From the NCBI GenBank assembly GCA_900552145.1, contig URYW01000025.1:1-21179 (forward strand): a stretch of 21,179 nucleotides of DNA. Reading direction: 5' to 3'. Position numbers and translations under genes: made by a program. The notes beneath the pieces were generated by a model that was not told the origin of the DNA, searched no databases, and saw only the letters and a program-made list of their open reading frames with translations. This document shows, in pieces, positions 8,040 through 14,177 of the stretch (positions within the stretch are counted from its first letter, which is position 1; each line of letters opens with the position of its first letter). The stretch is from an uncultured Collinsella sp. (GTDB taxonomy: Bacteria > Actinomycetota > Coriobacteriia > Coriobacteriales > Coriobacteriaceae).

Positions 8040-10688
8040 CTAGCAGACGGCGTAATCCTGGGGCTCGCGGCCGTAGTAGGCGTCCAGGTAGAGCTCCTTG
8101 ATCTCGCTCATGAGCGGGTAGCGCGGGTTAGCGCCGGTGCACTGGTCGTTGAATGCCTGCTCGGTCATCTCGTCGAGGGTGTCGAGGAAGTACTGCTCGT
8201 CAACACCGTAGTCGGCGATGGTCTTCTTGACACCGATGAAGTCCTTGAGCTCCTCGAGCTTCGTGATGAAGTTCTCGAAGACCTCCTTGTCGTCCTTGCC
8301 CTCGATGCCGCAGTACTTGGCCATCTCGGCGTAGTTGTGCAGCGCGTTGGGGTAAGGATACTGGGAGAACGTGCCCATCTTGACGGGAGCCTCGGCGGCG
8401 TTGTAGCGCATAACGCGGGTCAGGATGACGGCGTTGGCGATGCCGTGGGGCAGGTGATGGAAGGCGCCGAGCTTGTGGGCCATGGAGTGGTTGAGGCCCA
8501 GGAAGGCGTTGGCGAAGGCCATACCGGCCATGCAGGAGGCGTTGTGCATCTCTTCGCGGGCGTGCGGGTCCTTGGCGCCGTTCGTGAAGCTGGAGGGCAG
8601 GTTCTCGAAGACGAGCTTGGCAGCGCGCTCGGAGAGGCCCTTGGTGTAGTCGGAAGCCATGATGGAGACGTAGGACTCGATGGCGTGGGTCATGACGTCG
8701 ATGCCGGAGGCAGCGGTCAGGCCGCGCGGGGCGGTCATGCAGTTGTCGGCGTCGACGATAGCCATGTTGGGGAGCAGCGCGTAGTCGGCGAGCGGCCACT
8801 TAATGCCGGGCTCCTTGTCGGTGATGATGGCGAACGGCGTGCACTCGGAGCCGGTACCCGAAGAGGTCGGGACGGCGACGAAGTAGGCCTTCTTGACCAT
8901 CTCGGGGAAGGAGAAGATACGCTTGCGGATGTCCATGAAGTCCATGGCCATGTCCTCAAACTTGCACTCGGGGTGCTCGTACATCATCCACATGATCTTG
9001 CCGGCGTCCATAGCGGAGCCACCGCCGACGGCGATGATGACGTCCGGCTCAAAGAGAGCCATCTGCTTGGCGCCGCGACGTGCGCACTGCAGCGACGGAT
9101 CGGGCTCGACGTCGTAGAAGCAGTCGTGGGCGATGCCCATCTCGTCGAGCTTGGCCTCGATGGCGCGGGTGTTGCCATTCTTGAAGAGGAACTGGTCGGT
9201 GACGATGAAGGCGCGCTTCTTGCCCATGACGTTGCCAAGCTCGTCGAGGGCGACGGGCGTGGAACCCTTCTTGAAGTAGACCTTCTCGGGAGCGCGGAAC
9301 CACAGCATGTTCTCACGGCGCTCGGCCACAGTCTTAACGTTGATCAAGTGCTTCACCCCAACGTTCTCGGAGACGGAGTTGCCGCCCCAGGAGCCGCAGC
9401 CCAGGGTCAGAGACGGCTTCATGCCAAAGTTGTACAGGTCACCGATGCCGCCGTGCGAGGACGGGGTGTTGATGACGATACGGCAGGCCTTCATGACGTG
9501 CTCGAACAGGCTGATCTTCTCGGCCTGGGCGGGGTGCACGTACAGAGAGGCGGTGTGGCCCGGGCCACCGGCGAGCACCAGGTGCTCGGCCTTGTCGACG
9601 GCCTCCTGGAAGTCCTTGGCGTGGTACATGGCCAGGACCGGGGAGAGCTTCTCGTGGGAGAACTCCTCCTTGGCGGGGTCGGTGGAGGTGACCTCAGCGA
9701 TCAGGATCTTGGTCTTGGCGGGAACCTCGATGCCGGCGAGCTCGGCGATCTTGGCAGCGGCCATGCCGGGGATGCGGTGATCCAGGGCGCCGTTCTTGAA
9801 CATGGCGGCACGCAGGGCCTCCATCTCGGCACCCTGCTTGACGAAGTAGCAGCCGCGCTTCTGGAACTCGGCCTTAACCTGGTCATAGATGCTGTCGATG
9901 ACAGTCACGGACTGCTCGGAAGCGCAGATCATGCCGTTATCGAAGGTCTTGGAGTGGATGATGGAGTTGACGGCGAGCAGCACGTCGGCGGTGTCGTCGA
10001 TGACGACCGGGGTGTTACCGGCGCCAACGCCCAGGGCGGGCTTGCCCGAGGAGTAAGCGGCCTTGACCATGCCCGGGCCACCGGTGGCGAGGATGATGTC
10101 GACGTCGCGCATGACCATGTTGGTCAGCTCGATGGAGGGGACATCGACCCAGCCGATGATGCCCTCGGGGGCACCAGCCTTGACGGCGGCGTCAAGCACG
10201 AGCTTGGCGGCGGCGATGGTGCACTTGGCGGCAGCCGGGTGCGGGGAGATGATGATGGCGTTGCGGGTCTTCAGGCTGATCAGCGTCTTGAAGATTGCGG
10301 TGGAGGTGGGGTTGGTCGTCGGGATGACGGCGCCCACGATGCCGATGGGCTCGGCGATCTTGGTGATGCCGTAAGCCTCGTCGCGCTCCAGGACACCACA
10401 GGTCTTGGTGTTCTTGTAAGCGTTGTAGATGTACTCTGCGGCGTAGTGGTTCTTGATGACCTTGTCCTCAAGAACGCCGCGGCCGGTCTCCTCGATGGCC
10501 ATTTTCGCCAACGGGATACGAGCCTTGTTGGCGGCCATGGCGGCCTCATAGAAGATCTTGTCGACCTGCTCCTGCGTGTACGTAGCAAAAAGCGCCTGGG
10601 CCTCTCGCATCTGAGCGAGCTTAGCCTCAAGCGCCTCTACGTTGTCCACAATTGCGGGAGTAGTGTTTTCCGGTGACTTTTTCACCAT
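8040..10688 (-). CDS. adhE: Bifunctional acetaldehyde-CoA / iron-dependent alcohol dehydrogenase
   Basis: Converts acetyl-CoA to acetaldehyde and then ethanol, oxidising two NADH; a main redox outlet in anaerobic fermentation. In known members the enzyme assembles into helical filaments (spirosomes). 882 residues, full length. Seen: the N-terminal aldehyde dehydrogenase half with EPIGIVGAVIPTTNPTST, GVGAGNTPVVID and the catalytic Cys255 in DNGMICASEQS. A linker follows, then the iron-ADH half with GGGSAMDAGK, VPTSSGTGSE and the metal-binding His region NHSMAHKLGAFHHLPHG. The ATG at 10688 has AAGGAG at 10695-10700, 6 nt away. A hairpin follows the stop and operator-like dyads lie upstream. A very long open frame lies on the opposite strand but is a composition artefact. 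Confidence 0.98.
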   Translation of the reverse strand: MVKKSPENTTPAIVDNVEALEAKLAQMREAQALFATYTQEQVDKIFYEAAMAANKARIPLAKMAIEETGRGVLEDKVIKNHYAAEYIYNAYKNTKTCGVLERDEAYGITKIAEPIGIVGAVIPTTNPTSTAIFKTLISLKTRNAIIISPHPAAAKCTIAAAKLVLDAAVKAGAPEGIIGWVDVPSIELTNMVMRDVDIILATGGPGMVKAAYSSGKPALGVGAGNTPVVIDDTADVLLAVNSIIHSKTFDNGMICASEQSVTVIDSIYDQVKAEFQKRGCYFVKQGAEMEALRAAMFKNGALDHRIPGMAAAKIAELAGIEVPAKTKILIAEVTSTDPAKEEFSHEKLSPVLAMYHAKDFQEAVDKAEHLVLAGGPGHTASLYVHPAQAEKISLFEHVMKACRIVINTPSSHGGIGDLYNFGMKPSLTLGCGSWGGNSVSENVGVKHLINVKTVAERRENMLWFRAPEKVYFKKGSTPVALDELGNVMGKKRAFIVTDQFLFKNGNTRAIEAKLDEMGIAHDCFYDVEPDPSLQCARRGAKQMALFEPDVIIAVGGGSAMDAGKIMWMMYEHPECKFEDMAMDFMDIRKRIFSFPEMVKKAYFVAVPTSSGTGSECTPFAIITDKEPGIKWPLADYALLPNMAIVDADNCMTAPRGLTAASGIDVMTHAIESYVSIMASDYTKGLSERAAKLVFENLPSSFTNGAKDPHAREEMHNASCMAGMAFANAFLGLNHSMAHKLGAFHHLPHGIANAVILTRVMRYNAAEAPVKMGTFSQYPYPNALHNYAEMAKYCGIEGKDDKEVFENFITKLEELKDFIGVKKTIADYGVDEQYFLDTLDEMTEQAFNDQCTGANPRYPLMSEIKELYLDAYYGREPQDYAVC

Positions 10689-10728
10689 TTGTGTCTCCTT
10701 GCGATCGGAGATTTACCCTACAAGATGC

Positions 10729-10734
10729 ATGATA
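10729..10734 (-). promoter_or_regulatory. Possible -10 box of the adhE promoter
   Basis: TATCAT on the minus strand, about 40 bases before the adhE ATG. No convincing -35 box stands at 16-18 bp. A promoter that needs an activator is possible, but the call is weak. Confidence 0.3.
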
Positions 10735-10781
10735 GCAAGAAATAAATCGGTGAACGGTCAGATTCCCGTAAAAGACAAACT

Positions 10782-10811
10782 AAAACGCTTCAATAAACTG
10801 AAACGTTTTAA
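10782..10811. promoter_or_regulatory. Paired LacI-type operator-like dyads upstream of adhE
   Basis: Two 12-base near-palindromes, TAAAACGCTTCA (10782-10793) and TGAAACGTTTTA (10800-10811), have a central CG and centres 18 bp apart. They also form one larger dyad, with arms 10783-10793 and 10800-10810 matching at 10 of 11 positions. The pattern resembles LacI/CcpA-family sites. They lie about 50-80 bp upstream of the possible adhE -10 box. The binding protein is unknown. Confidence 0.45.
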
Positions 10812-10842
10812 CTAAAACTACTTGCCTGCTCCACCGCCCCGC

Positions 10843-10893
10843 TCATTGGGGACAGGCTTACATGAGTGCTTATACTCAATTGGGACAGACATC
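10843..10893 (+). repeat. Left inverted repeat of the REP-type transposase element
   Basis: A repeat of about 51 bases (ends within a base or two) starting CTCATTGGGGACAG. It contains two related half-units, the second ending ATTGGGACAGACAT. Read in reverse complement, the right repeat at 11840-11890 matches it over the whole length with about eight differences. The first half-unit can fold on CTCAT/ATGAG. Confidence 0.75.
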
Positions 10894-11021
10894 GTTTTGC
10901 CATTTTGCCGTTCTGGGCCTGTTTTTGCCGCTCATTGGATATAAATAGATCACAGGCTCAGCATTTCGCGTTCCTTCTCTCCTTTTAGGTGTTGCCTGTT
11001 CAGTTTTGAAAGGAGAGATTT

Positions 11022-11798
11022 ATGCCTCGATGCGCCCGTGCCGTTTCGCTCACCGGCTATTACCACGTCTTTGACCGTGGCAACTCTAAACAGATTATTT
11101 TTGAAGATGACTCCGACCGTTATCGTTTCTTATCGGATATCTCGGACAGGTTTGCGCGCCATGACGTGGCGGTGTTAGCTTGGTGCCTTATGGACAACCA
11201 CTTCCATTTGATGATTGATGACCCATTTGACAACCTTTCAAAGGCAATGCAGTGCGCGCTGACGGCATATGCTAAGTATTTCAATGGGAAAACGGGGAGA
11301 ACGGGACATCTGTTTGACAATCGCTATTCGCGGGTCGCGGGCGAGTCGGACACGCAGGCGGTGCAGCTGCTCGACTATATTCATCTCAATCCCGTGAAAG
11401 GTGCGCTTGACTCGCTCGAGGCGTACCGCTGGTCAAGCTATAAGGCGTATCAGCTGGGCTATGATCCCTTTGACATCTGTGATGCGGCCCCTATGCTCGA
11501 TATTGTCGGAGGCTCCCGTTGCTATTGCGAGCATCTCGAGGAAGTTGCCGGGCGCATCTGGTCAATGGAGGTTCTTCCACGCCGGCGGATCCCCGATGAG
11601 GAGGCCCTTTCCGTTGCGCGCGAAGTTCTGCCGAGCATAGATCCTTCGCTGCTCAAGGCCCTGCCACGCCCCGAACGCGATGCCTGCCTGCTGAGGCTCA
11701 GGCGGGCACATCTCACGGTTAAGCAAATTGCCCGTATCACCGGTATCGGCGCCACGAGCGTGACCAAGGCAACTGCAGGCTGGAAGGATGCAGCGTGA
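11022..11798 (+). CDS. REP-associated tyrosine transposase (Y1, HUH family)
   Basis: 258 residues and apparently intact. Seen: LTGYYHVFDRGNSKQIIF near the N-terminus, the metal-binding HUH motif in DNHFHLMI (His60 and His62), and AYAKYFNGKTGRTGHLFDNRY, where Tyr83 or Tyr86 is the likely nucleophile. LDYIHLNPVKGAL and YRWSSYKAY follow, both typical of the family. The C-terminal part (HLTVKQIARITGIGATSVTKA) looks like a helix-turn-helix that may recognise the repeats. The ATG has a strong GAAAGGAGAG ribosome binding site. The family nicks and rejoins single-stranded DNA at short palindromes. Whether this copy is active cannot be told from the sequence, but no frameshift or loss of key residues is seen. 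Confidence 0.92.
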   Translation: MPRCARAVSLTGYYHVFDRGNSKQIIFEDDSDRYRFLSDISDRFARHDVAVLAWCLMDNHFHLMIDDPFDNLSKAMQCALTAYAKYFNGKTGRTGHLFDNRYSRVAGESDTQAVQLLDYIHLNPVKGALDSLEAYRWSSYKAYQLGYDPFDICDAAPMLDIVGGSRCYCEHLEEVAGRIWSMEVLPRRRIPDEEALSVAREVLPSIDPSLLKALPRPERDACLLRLRRAHLTVKQIARITGIGATSVTKATAGWKDAA

Positions 11799-11839
11799 GG
11801 CAGGGGCCGGAGCCAGTCGGTGTGCCGCTTGCGTGCGCC

Positions 11840-11890
11840 ATGTCTGTCCCCAATGCGTGAAAACACTCATGTAAGTCTGTCCCCAATGAG
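11840..11890 (-). repeat. Right inverted repeat of the REP-type transposase element
   Basis: Inverted counterpart of the left repeat, with the same two half-units. The outer half-unit matches the left one almost perfectly. The inner region differs mainly around the central linker (GTGTTTTCAC here against AGTGCTTATACT on the left), where both versions can still form a small stem. Confidence 0.75.
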
Positions 11891-11900
11891 TGCAATGAGT

Positions 11901-11936
11901 GCAAAAAAGGCGCCCTCCGTAGGGGAGGGCGCCTTT
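11901..11936 (-). terminator. Intrinsic terminator of rpmB
   Basis: A perfect 13-bp stem (AAAGGCGCCCTCC, 11906-11918 with 11924-11936) around a 5-base loop. On the minus strand it runs into six T, about 70 bases after the rpmB stop. On the plus strand only three T follow, so use is mainly on the minus strand, though it may also stop transcripts from the transposase. Confidence 0.9.
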
Positions 11937-12004
11937 GGTAAGTTCTATATGAACGCGAGGTCTTTGACCCGGAGAGTCCGAGGTACTTGTTGGTAAGACC
12001 TTAT

Positions 12005-12193
12005 TTACGAGCGCGCAACCTTGCCGGACTTGAGGCAGGTGGAGCAAACGTTCATCTTGCGACGGTGACCATCGACGACGACGTAAACGCGCTGGATGTT
12101 GGGGCGGAACTTACGGTTGGTGACGCGGTGAGAGTGGCTGATGGAGCGACCGGCAACGGGGTGCTTACCGCAAACTTCGCAAACTTTGGACAT
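12005..12193 (-). CDS. rpmB: 50S ribosomal protein L28, zinc-ribbon form
   Basis: 62-residue protein of the large ribosomal subunit. Seen: MSKVCEVCGKHPVAGRSISHSH at the N-terminus and VCSTCLKSGKV at the C-terminus. The two CxxC pairs (Cys5/8 and Cys50/53) make this the zinc-binding form. The frame is open for 16 codons upstream, but the ATG at 12193 is the family start and has AAGGAGG 7 nt before it. It is a single-gene unit with its own promoter and terminator, separating the transposase element from the pyr operon. Confidence 0.96.
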   Translation of the reverse strand: MSKVCEVCGKHPVAGRSISHSHRVTNRKFRPNIQRVYVVVDGHRRKMNVCSTCLKSGKVARS

Positions 12194-12247
12194 AACTGAC
12201 CCTCCTTGGGCGACAAACGAACATGTCGCGTTAACAAACAAGCCTGA

Positions 12248-12256
12248 ACTATAGCA
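12248..12256 (-). promoter_or_regulatory. rpmB promoter, extended -10
   Basis: On the minus strand TGCTATAGT gives an extended -10 (TG-n-TATAGT) about 55 bases before the rpmB ATG. No good -35 box is present, which is common for extended -10 promoters. A GCACAG/CTGTGC dyad (12254-12259 and 12270-12275) overlaps it. Confidence 0.5.
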
Positions 12257-12482
12257 CAGAAGTCGCTCCCTGTGCGCAATCTACACAGAGATATTCCTCT
12301 TTTGGCGATAGTGCTCACGCCACGGCCCTGGACGTAGATCCGATTTGCGTGCAGCAGAGGGGATTATGCCAGCTCGTGCGTGCGTTTTCAAGCTCGTCCC
12401 ACAAATATATAGGTTTATTGAGCTTTGGGCTCCGTTTACGGATTGCTCTGTATTTATGCTCGCAATTAAGCTCGAGGTTGGC

Positions 12483-12488
12483 TACACT
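12483..12488 (+). promoter_or_regulatory. Possible -10 box of the pyr operon
   Basis: TACACT about 20 bases before the first leader stem. The -35 region is not convincing. It is proposed mainly because a start near 12495 would include the entire foldable leader. Confidence 0.3.
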
Positions 12489-12505
12489 ATCCCATGACCA
12501 TTAAA

Positions 12506-12604
12506 GGGGTACGAGATACCCACATGGAATTACATAGCTGCCCAAAGAGCAGCCCTTCCTGTGGGTGTCTGGTCCGCTTTAAGCGGTCGGGCATCTATTT
12601 TTTT
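12506..12604 (+). promoter_or_regulatory. pyr operon attenuator leader
   Basis: Three competing RNA stems can be drawn. The first is GGGTA/TACCC (12507-12511 with 12517-12521, loop CGAGA). The second pairs ATACCCACAtGGAA (12516-12529) with TTCCTGTGGGTGT (12556-12568), 13 pairs with one bulge and one G-U. It encloses a small GCTGC/GCAGC stem (12537-12553) and uses the 3' arm of the first. The third is the terminator at about 12564-12595, whose 5' arm overlaps the second stem by five bases. This is the layout of anti-antiterminator, antiterminator and terminator known from PyrR-controlled operons. The usual Bacillus PyrR-binding consensus is not obvious here. Confidence 0.6.
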
Positions 12605-12631
12605 GACTGTGTCAGCAGTCAAGACATGTGA
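12524..12631 (+). CDS. Possible leader peptide spanning the pyr attenuator
   Basis: A 35-codon frame starts at ATG 12524 (MELHSC...) and reads through the whole attenuator, with Tyr-Phe-Phe encoded by the terminator T run. It stops at TGA 12629-12631, 12 bases before the pyrR ATG and at the edge of its ribosome binding site. It resembles in layout the enteric pyrL leader peptide of pyrBI, where translation through a terminator reports UTP supply. No strong ribosome binding site precedes it (GAG 8 nt upstream, AAAGGGG 14 nt upstream), so it may be fortuitous. Confidence 0.3.
   Translation: MELHSCPKSSPSCGCLVRFKRSGIYFFDCVSSQDM
12564..12604 (+). terminator. Intrinsic terminator (attenuator) upstream of pyrR
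   Basis: A hairpin centred on CCGCTTTAAGCGG, extended outward by GGTGTCTGGT against TCGGGCATC with G-U pairs, one mismatch and a bulge, is followed by seven T (12598-12604). It stands 40 bases before pyrR and does not terminate any upstream gene, so it acts as an attenuator. Confidence 0.8.
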
Positions 12632-12643
12632 GGAAGGAGATCG

Positions 12644-13228
12644 ATGGGCACGACTTCCCCCAAGGCGGTCATCATGGACGAGACCGCCGTCAATCGAGCG
12701 ATGACCCGCATCGCGCACGAGATTCTCGAGCGCAACGAGGGCTGTGAAGACCTCGCTCTGGTCGGCATCGTCACGCGCGGCGACCTTCTGGCAAAGAAGC
12801 TCGCCGAGGAGATCAAGGAGATCGAGGGCGTCGACGTTCCGCTCGGCAGCCTCGACATCAGCTTCTACCGCGATGACTATGCGACCAATTTCGCTCCCGC
12901 GATCCACGCCACCAACATTCCCTTTAGCGTCGACGGCAAGCGCGTCGTGCTGGTGGACGACATCCTGTATACGGGCCGTACCATTCGCGCCGCTCTCGAC
13001 GCCGTCATGGACCTGGGCCGTCCGAACCGCATTGAGCTGGCTGTCCTCGTTGACCGCGGCCACCGCGAGCTCCCCATCTCGCCGGACTTTGTCGGCAAGA
13101 ACGTTCCCTCGTCGCATGAGGAGAACGTGCACCTATATATGAAGGAAGTCGACGGCCACACCGCCGTCGAGATTAACGACGTCGCGCCGGGTTCCCACGT
13201 GGGCTCCGCGCCGCTGGGAGGTGAGTAG
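12644..13228 (+). CDS. pyrR: Pyrimidine operon attenuator / uracil phosphoribosyltransferase PyrR
   Basis: RNA-binding regulator of pyr genes that senses UMP/UTP. Many homologues also have weak uracil phosphoribosyltransferase activity. 194 residues. Seen: AVNRAMTRIAHEILERN, GIVTRGDLLAKKLA, the DISFYRDD motif, and the PRPP loop VVLVDDILYTGRT (101-113), then LVDRGHRELPISPDFVGKNVPSS. The C-terminal 20 residues or so (after AVEIND) are an extension beyond the usual end. The ATG has a purine-rich GGAAGGAGA site only 4 nt away. As first gene of the operon, it probably controls its own leader. Confidence 0.95.
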   Translation: MGTTSPKAVIMDETAVNRAMTRIAHEILERNEGCEDLALVGIVTRGDLLAKKLAEEIKEIEGVDVPLGSLDISFYRDDYATNFAPAIHATNIPFSVDGKRVVLVDDILYTGRTIRAALDAVMDLGRPNRIELAVLVDRGHRELPISPDFVGKNVPSSHEENVHLYMKEVDGHTAVEINDVAPGSHVGSAPLGGE

Positions 13229-13232
13229 TACC

Positions 13233-14177
13233 GTGGCGTTCAACCATAAGCACCTGATCGACATTACCGAGTACTCCGAAGAGGACATCAAGCTCATCCT
13301 CGAGACCGCCAAGGCGTTCTCCGAGGTTAACGAGCGTGCGATCAAGAAGGTCCCCACGCTCAAGGGCAAGACCATCGTCAACATGTTCAACGAGCCCTCG
13401 ACGCGCACCCGTAGCTCCTTCGAGCTCGCCGAGAAGCGTCTTTCGGCCGACAGCCTCAACTTTGGCGGCTCCTCGACCTCCACGGTCAAGGGCGAGAGCC
13501 TCGTCGATACCGTCGAGACCCTCAACGCCTATAAGATCGACTGCATCGTTGTGCGCGACAAGCACGCCGGCGCTCCCTACATCGTCACGCAGAACTCGCC
13601 CGCGAGCGTCATCTGCGCCGGTGACGGCAAGCACAACCACCCCACGCAGGCCCTGCTCGACCTGTACACCATCTGGGAGCACAAGGGTGACTTCCACGGT
13701 CTGAAGGTCGCCGTCGTCGGCGATATCGCGCACTCCCGCGTCTGCGGCTCGCTGATCCCCGCCCTTAAGATCATGGGCTGCGAGACCTACGCCGTCGCCC
13801 CCGGCACGCTGCTGCCTCCGGCACCCGAGGTCCTGGGCTGCGACCACGTGACGAGCGATCTCGATTCCGTCCTGCCCGAGCTGGACGTCGTCTACATGCT
13901 GCGCGTGCAGCAGGAGCGCCTCGAGGGTGCCCCGTTCCCGACCATTCGCGAGTACCACAAGCTCTTCGGCCTGACCAAGGACCGCGAGAAGCTCATGAAG
14001 CCCGACGCGATCATCTGCCACCCGGGCCCCATCAACCGCGGTGTCGAGTTCGACTCCTATATGGCCGACCACCCGCAACGCTCCGTCATCCTGGAGCAGG
14101 TCTACGCCGGTATCTGCGTGCGTATGGCTATCCTGTATCTGCTGCTTGGAGGTGCCGATAATGGCCTTGCTTCTTAA
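13233..14177 (+). CDS. pyrB: Aspartate carbamoyltransferase catalytic chain
   Basis: Joins carbamoyl phosphate and aspartate to carbamoyl aspartate, the first committed step of UMP synthesis. 314 residues from the GTG at 13233. Seen: the carbamoyl phosphate loop FNEPSTRTRSSFE (52-64), GSSTSTVKGESLVDT with the mobile Ser/Lys, NHPTQALLDLYTI, VGDIAHSRVCGS, and HPGPINRGVE near the C-terminus. Start: a GTG at 13221 is also in frame but lies inside the GGGAGG ribosome binding site (13216-13221), so 13233, 11 nt after it, is preferred. The gene begins 4 bases after pyrR. No pyrI regulatory chain is present, so feedback is likely at the RNA level. Confidence 0.95.
   Translation: MAFNHKHLIDITEYSEEDIKLILETAKAFSEVNERAIKKVPTLKGKTIVNMFNEPSTRTRSSFELAEKRLSADSLNFGGSSTSTVKGESLVDTVETLNAYKIDCIVVRDKHAGAPYIVTQNSPASVICAGDGKHNHPTQALLDLYTIWEHKGDFHGLKVAVVGDIAHSRVCGSLIPALKIMGCETYAVAPGTLLPPAPEVLGCDHVTSDLDSVLPELDVVYMLRVQQERLEGAPFPTIREYHKLFGLTKDREKLMKPDAIICHPGPINRGVEFDSYMADHPQRSVILEQVYAGICVRMAILYLLLGGADNGLAS

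Larger units (their letters stand above)
10689..11021. other. Intergenic region between divergent adhE and transposase genes
   Basis: This 333-base stretch holds, from left to right, the adhE ribosome binding site (10695-10700), a possible adhE -10 box on the minus strand (TATCAT, 10729-10734), two LacI-type operator-like dyads (10782-10811), the left inverted repeat of the transposase element (about 10843-10893), a partial extra copy of its tip (CCGCTCATTGG near 10928-10938), and the transposase ribosome binding site (GAAAGGAGAG, about 11008-11017). I see no coding frame in it. Confidence 0.7.
10843..11890 (+). mobile_element. REP-associated transposase element (IS200-like, RAYT)
   Basis: One Y1/HUH transposase gene is framed by a long imperfect inverted repeat pair, giving a unit of about 1.05 kb between adhE and rpmB. 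The arrangement matches REP-associated tyrosine transposases, which act on flanking palindromic repeats through single-stranded DNA. I see no clear target-site duplication, as expected for HUH enzymes. A 9-base tandem repeat (CAATGAGTG twice, 11884-11901) sits at the right end. Confidence 0.7.
12194..12643. other. Intergenic region between divergent rpmB and pyrR
   Basis: This 450-base stretch contains the rpmB ribosome binding site and promoter (12201-12275) and the pyr leader from about 12480 onward. Between about 12280 and 12475 I see no gene, terminator or convincing repeat, only AT-richer sequence toward 12400-12470 where pyr promoter elements may lie. Confidence 0.6.

Noticed and set aside
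8031..10676. Open frame of 881 codons on the plus strand, antisense to the whole of adhE
   Set aside because: It mirrors the adhE codon frame, is dominated by Gly, Val, Leu, His and Asp in low-complexity order, shows no domain, and starts without a ribosome binding site. It is explained by GC-rich third positions in adhE.
10843..11902. CRISPR array suggested by repeated GGGGACAG units
   Set aside because: Only two units per side, in inverted orientation around a transposase, with no regular spacers and no cas genes.
12194..12241. N-terminal extension of rpmB upstream of its ATG
   Set aside because: Sixteen extra codons contain the ribosome binding site itself and match no L28 family sequence.
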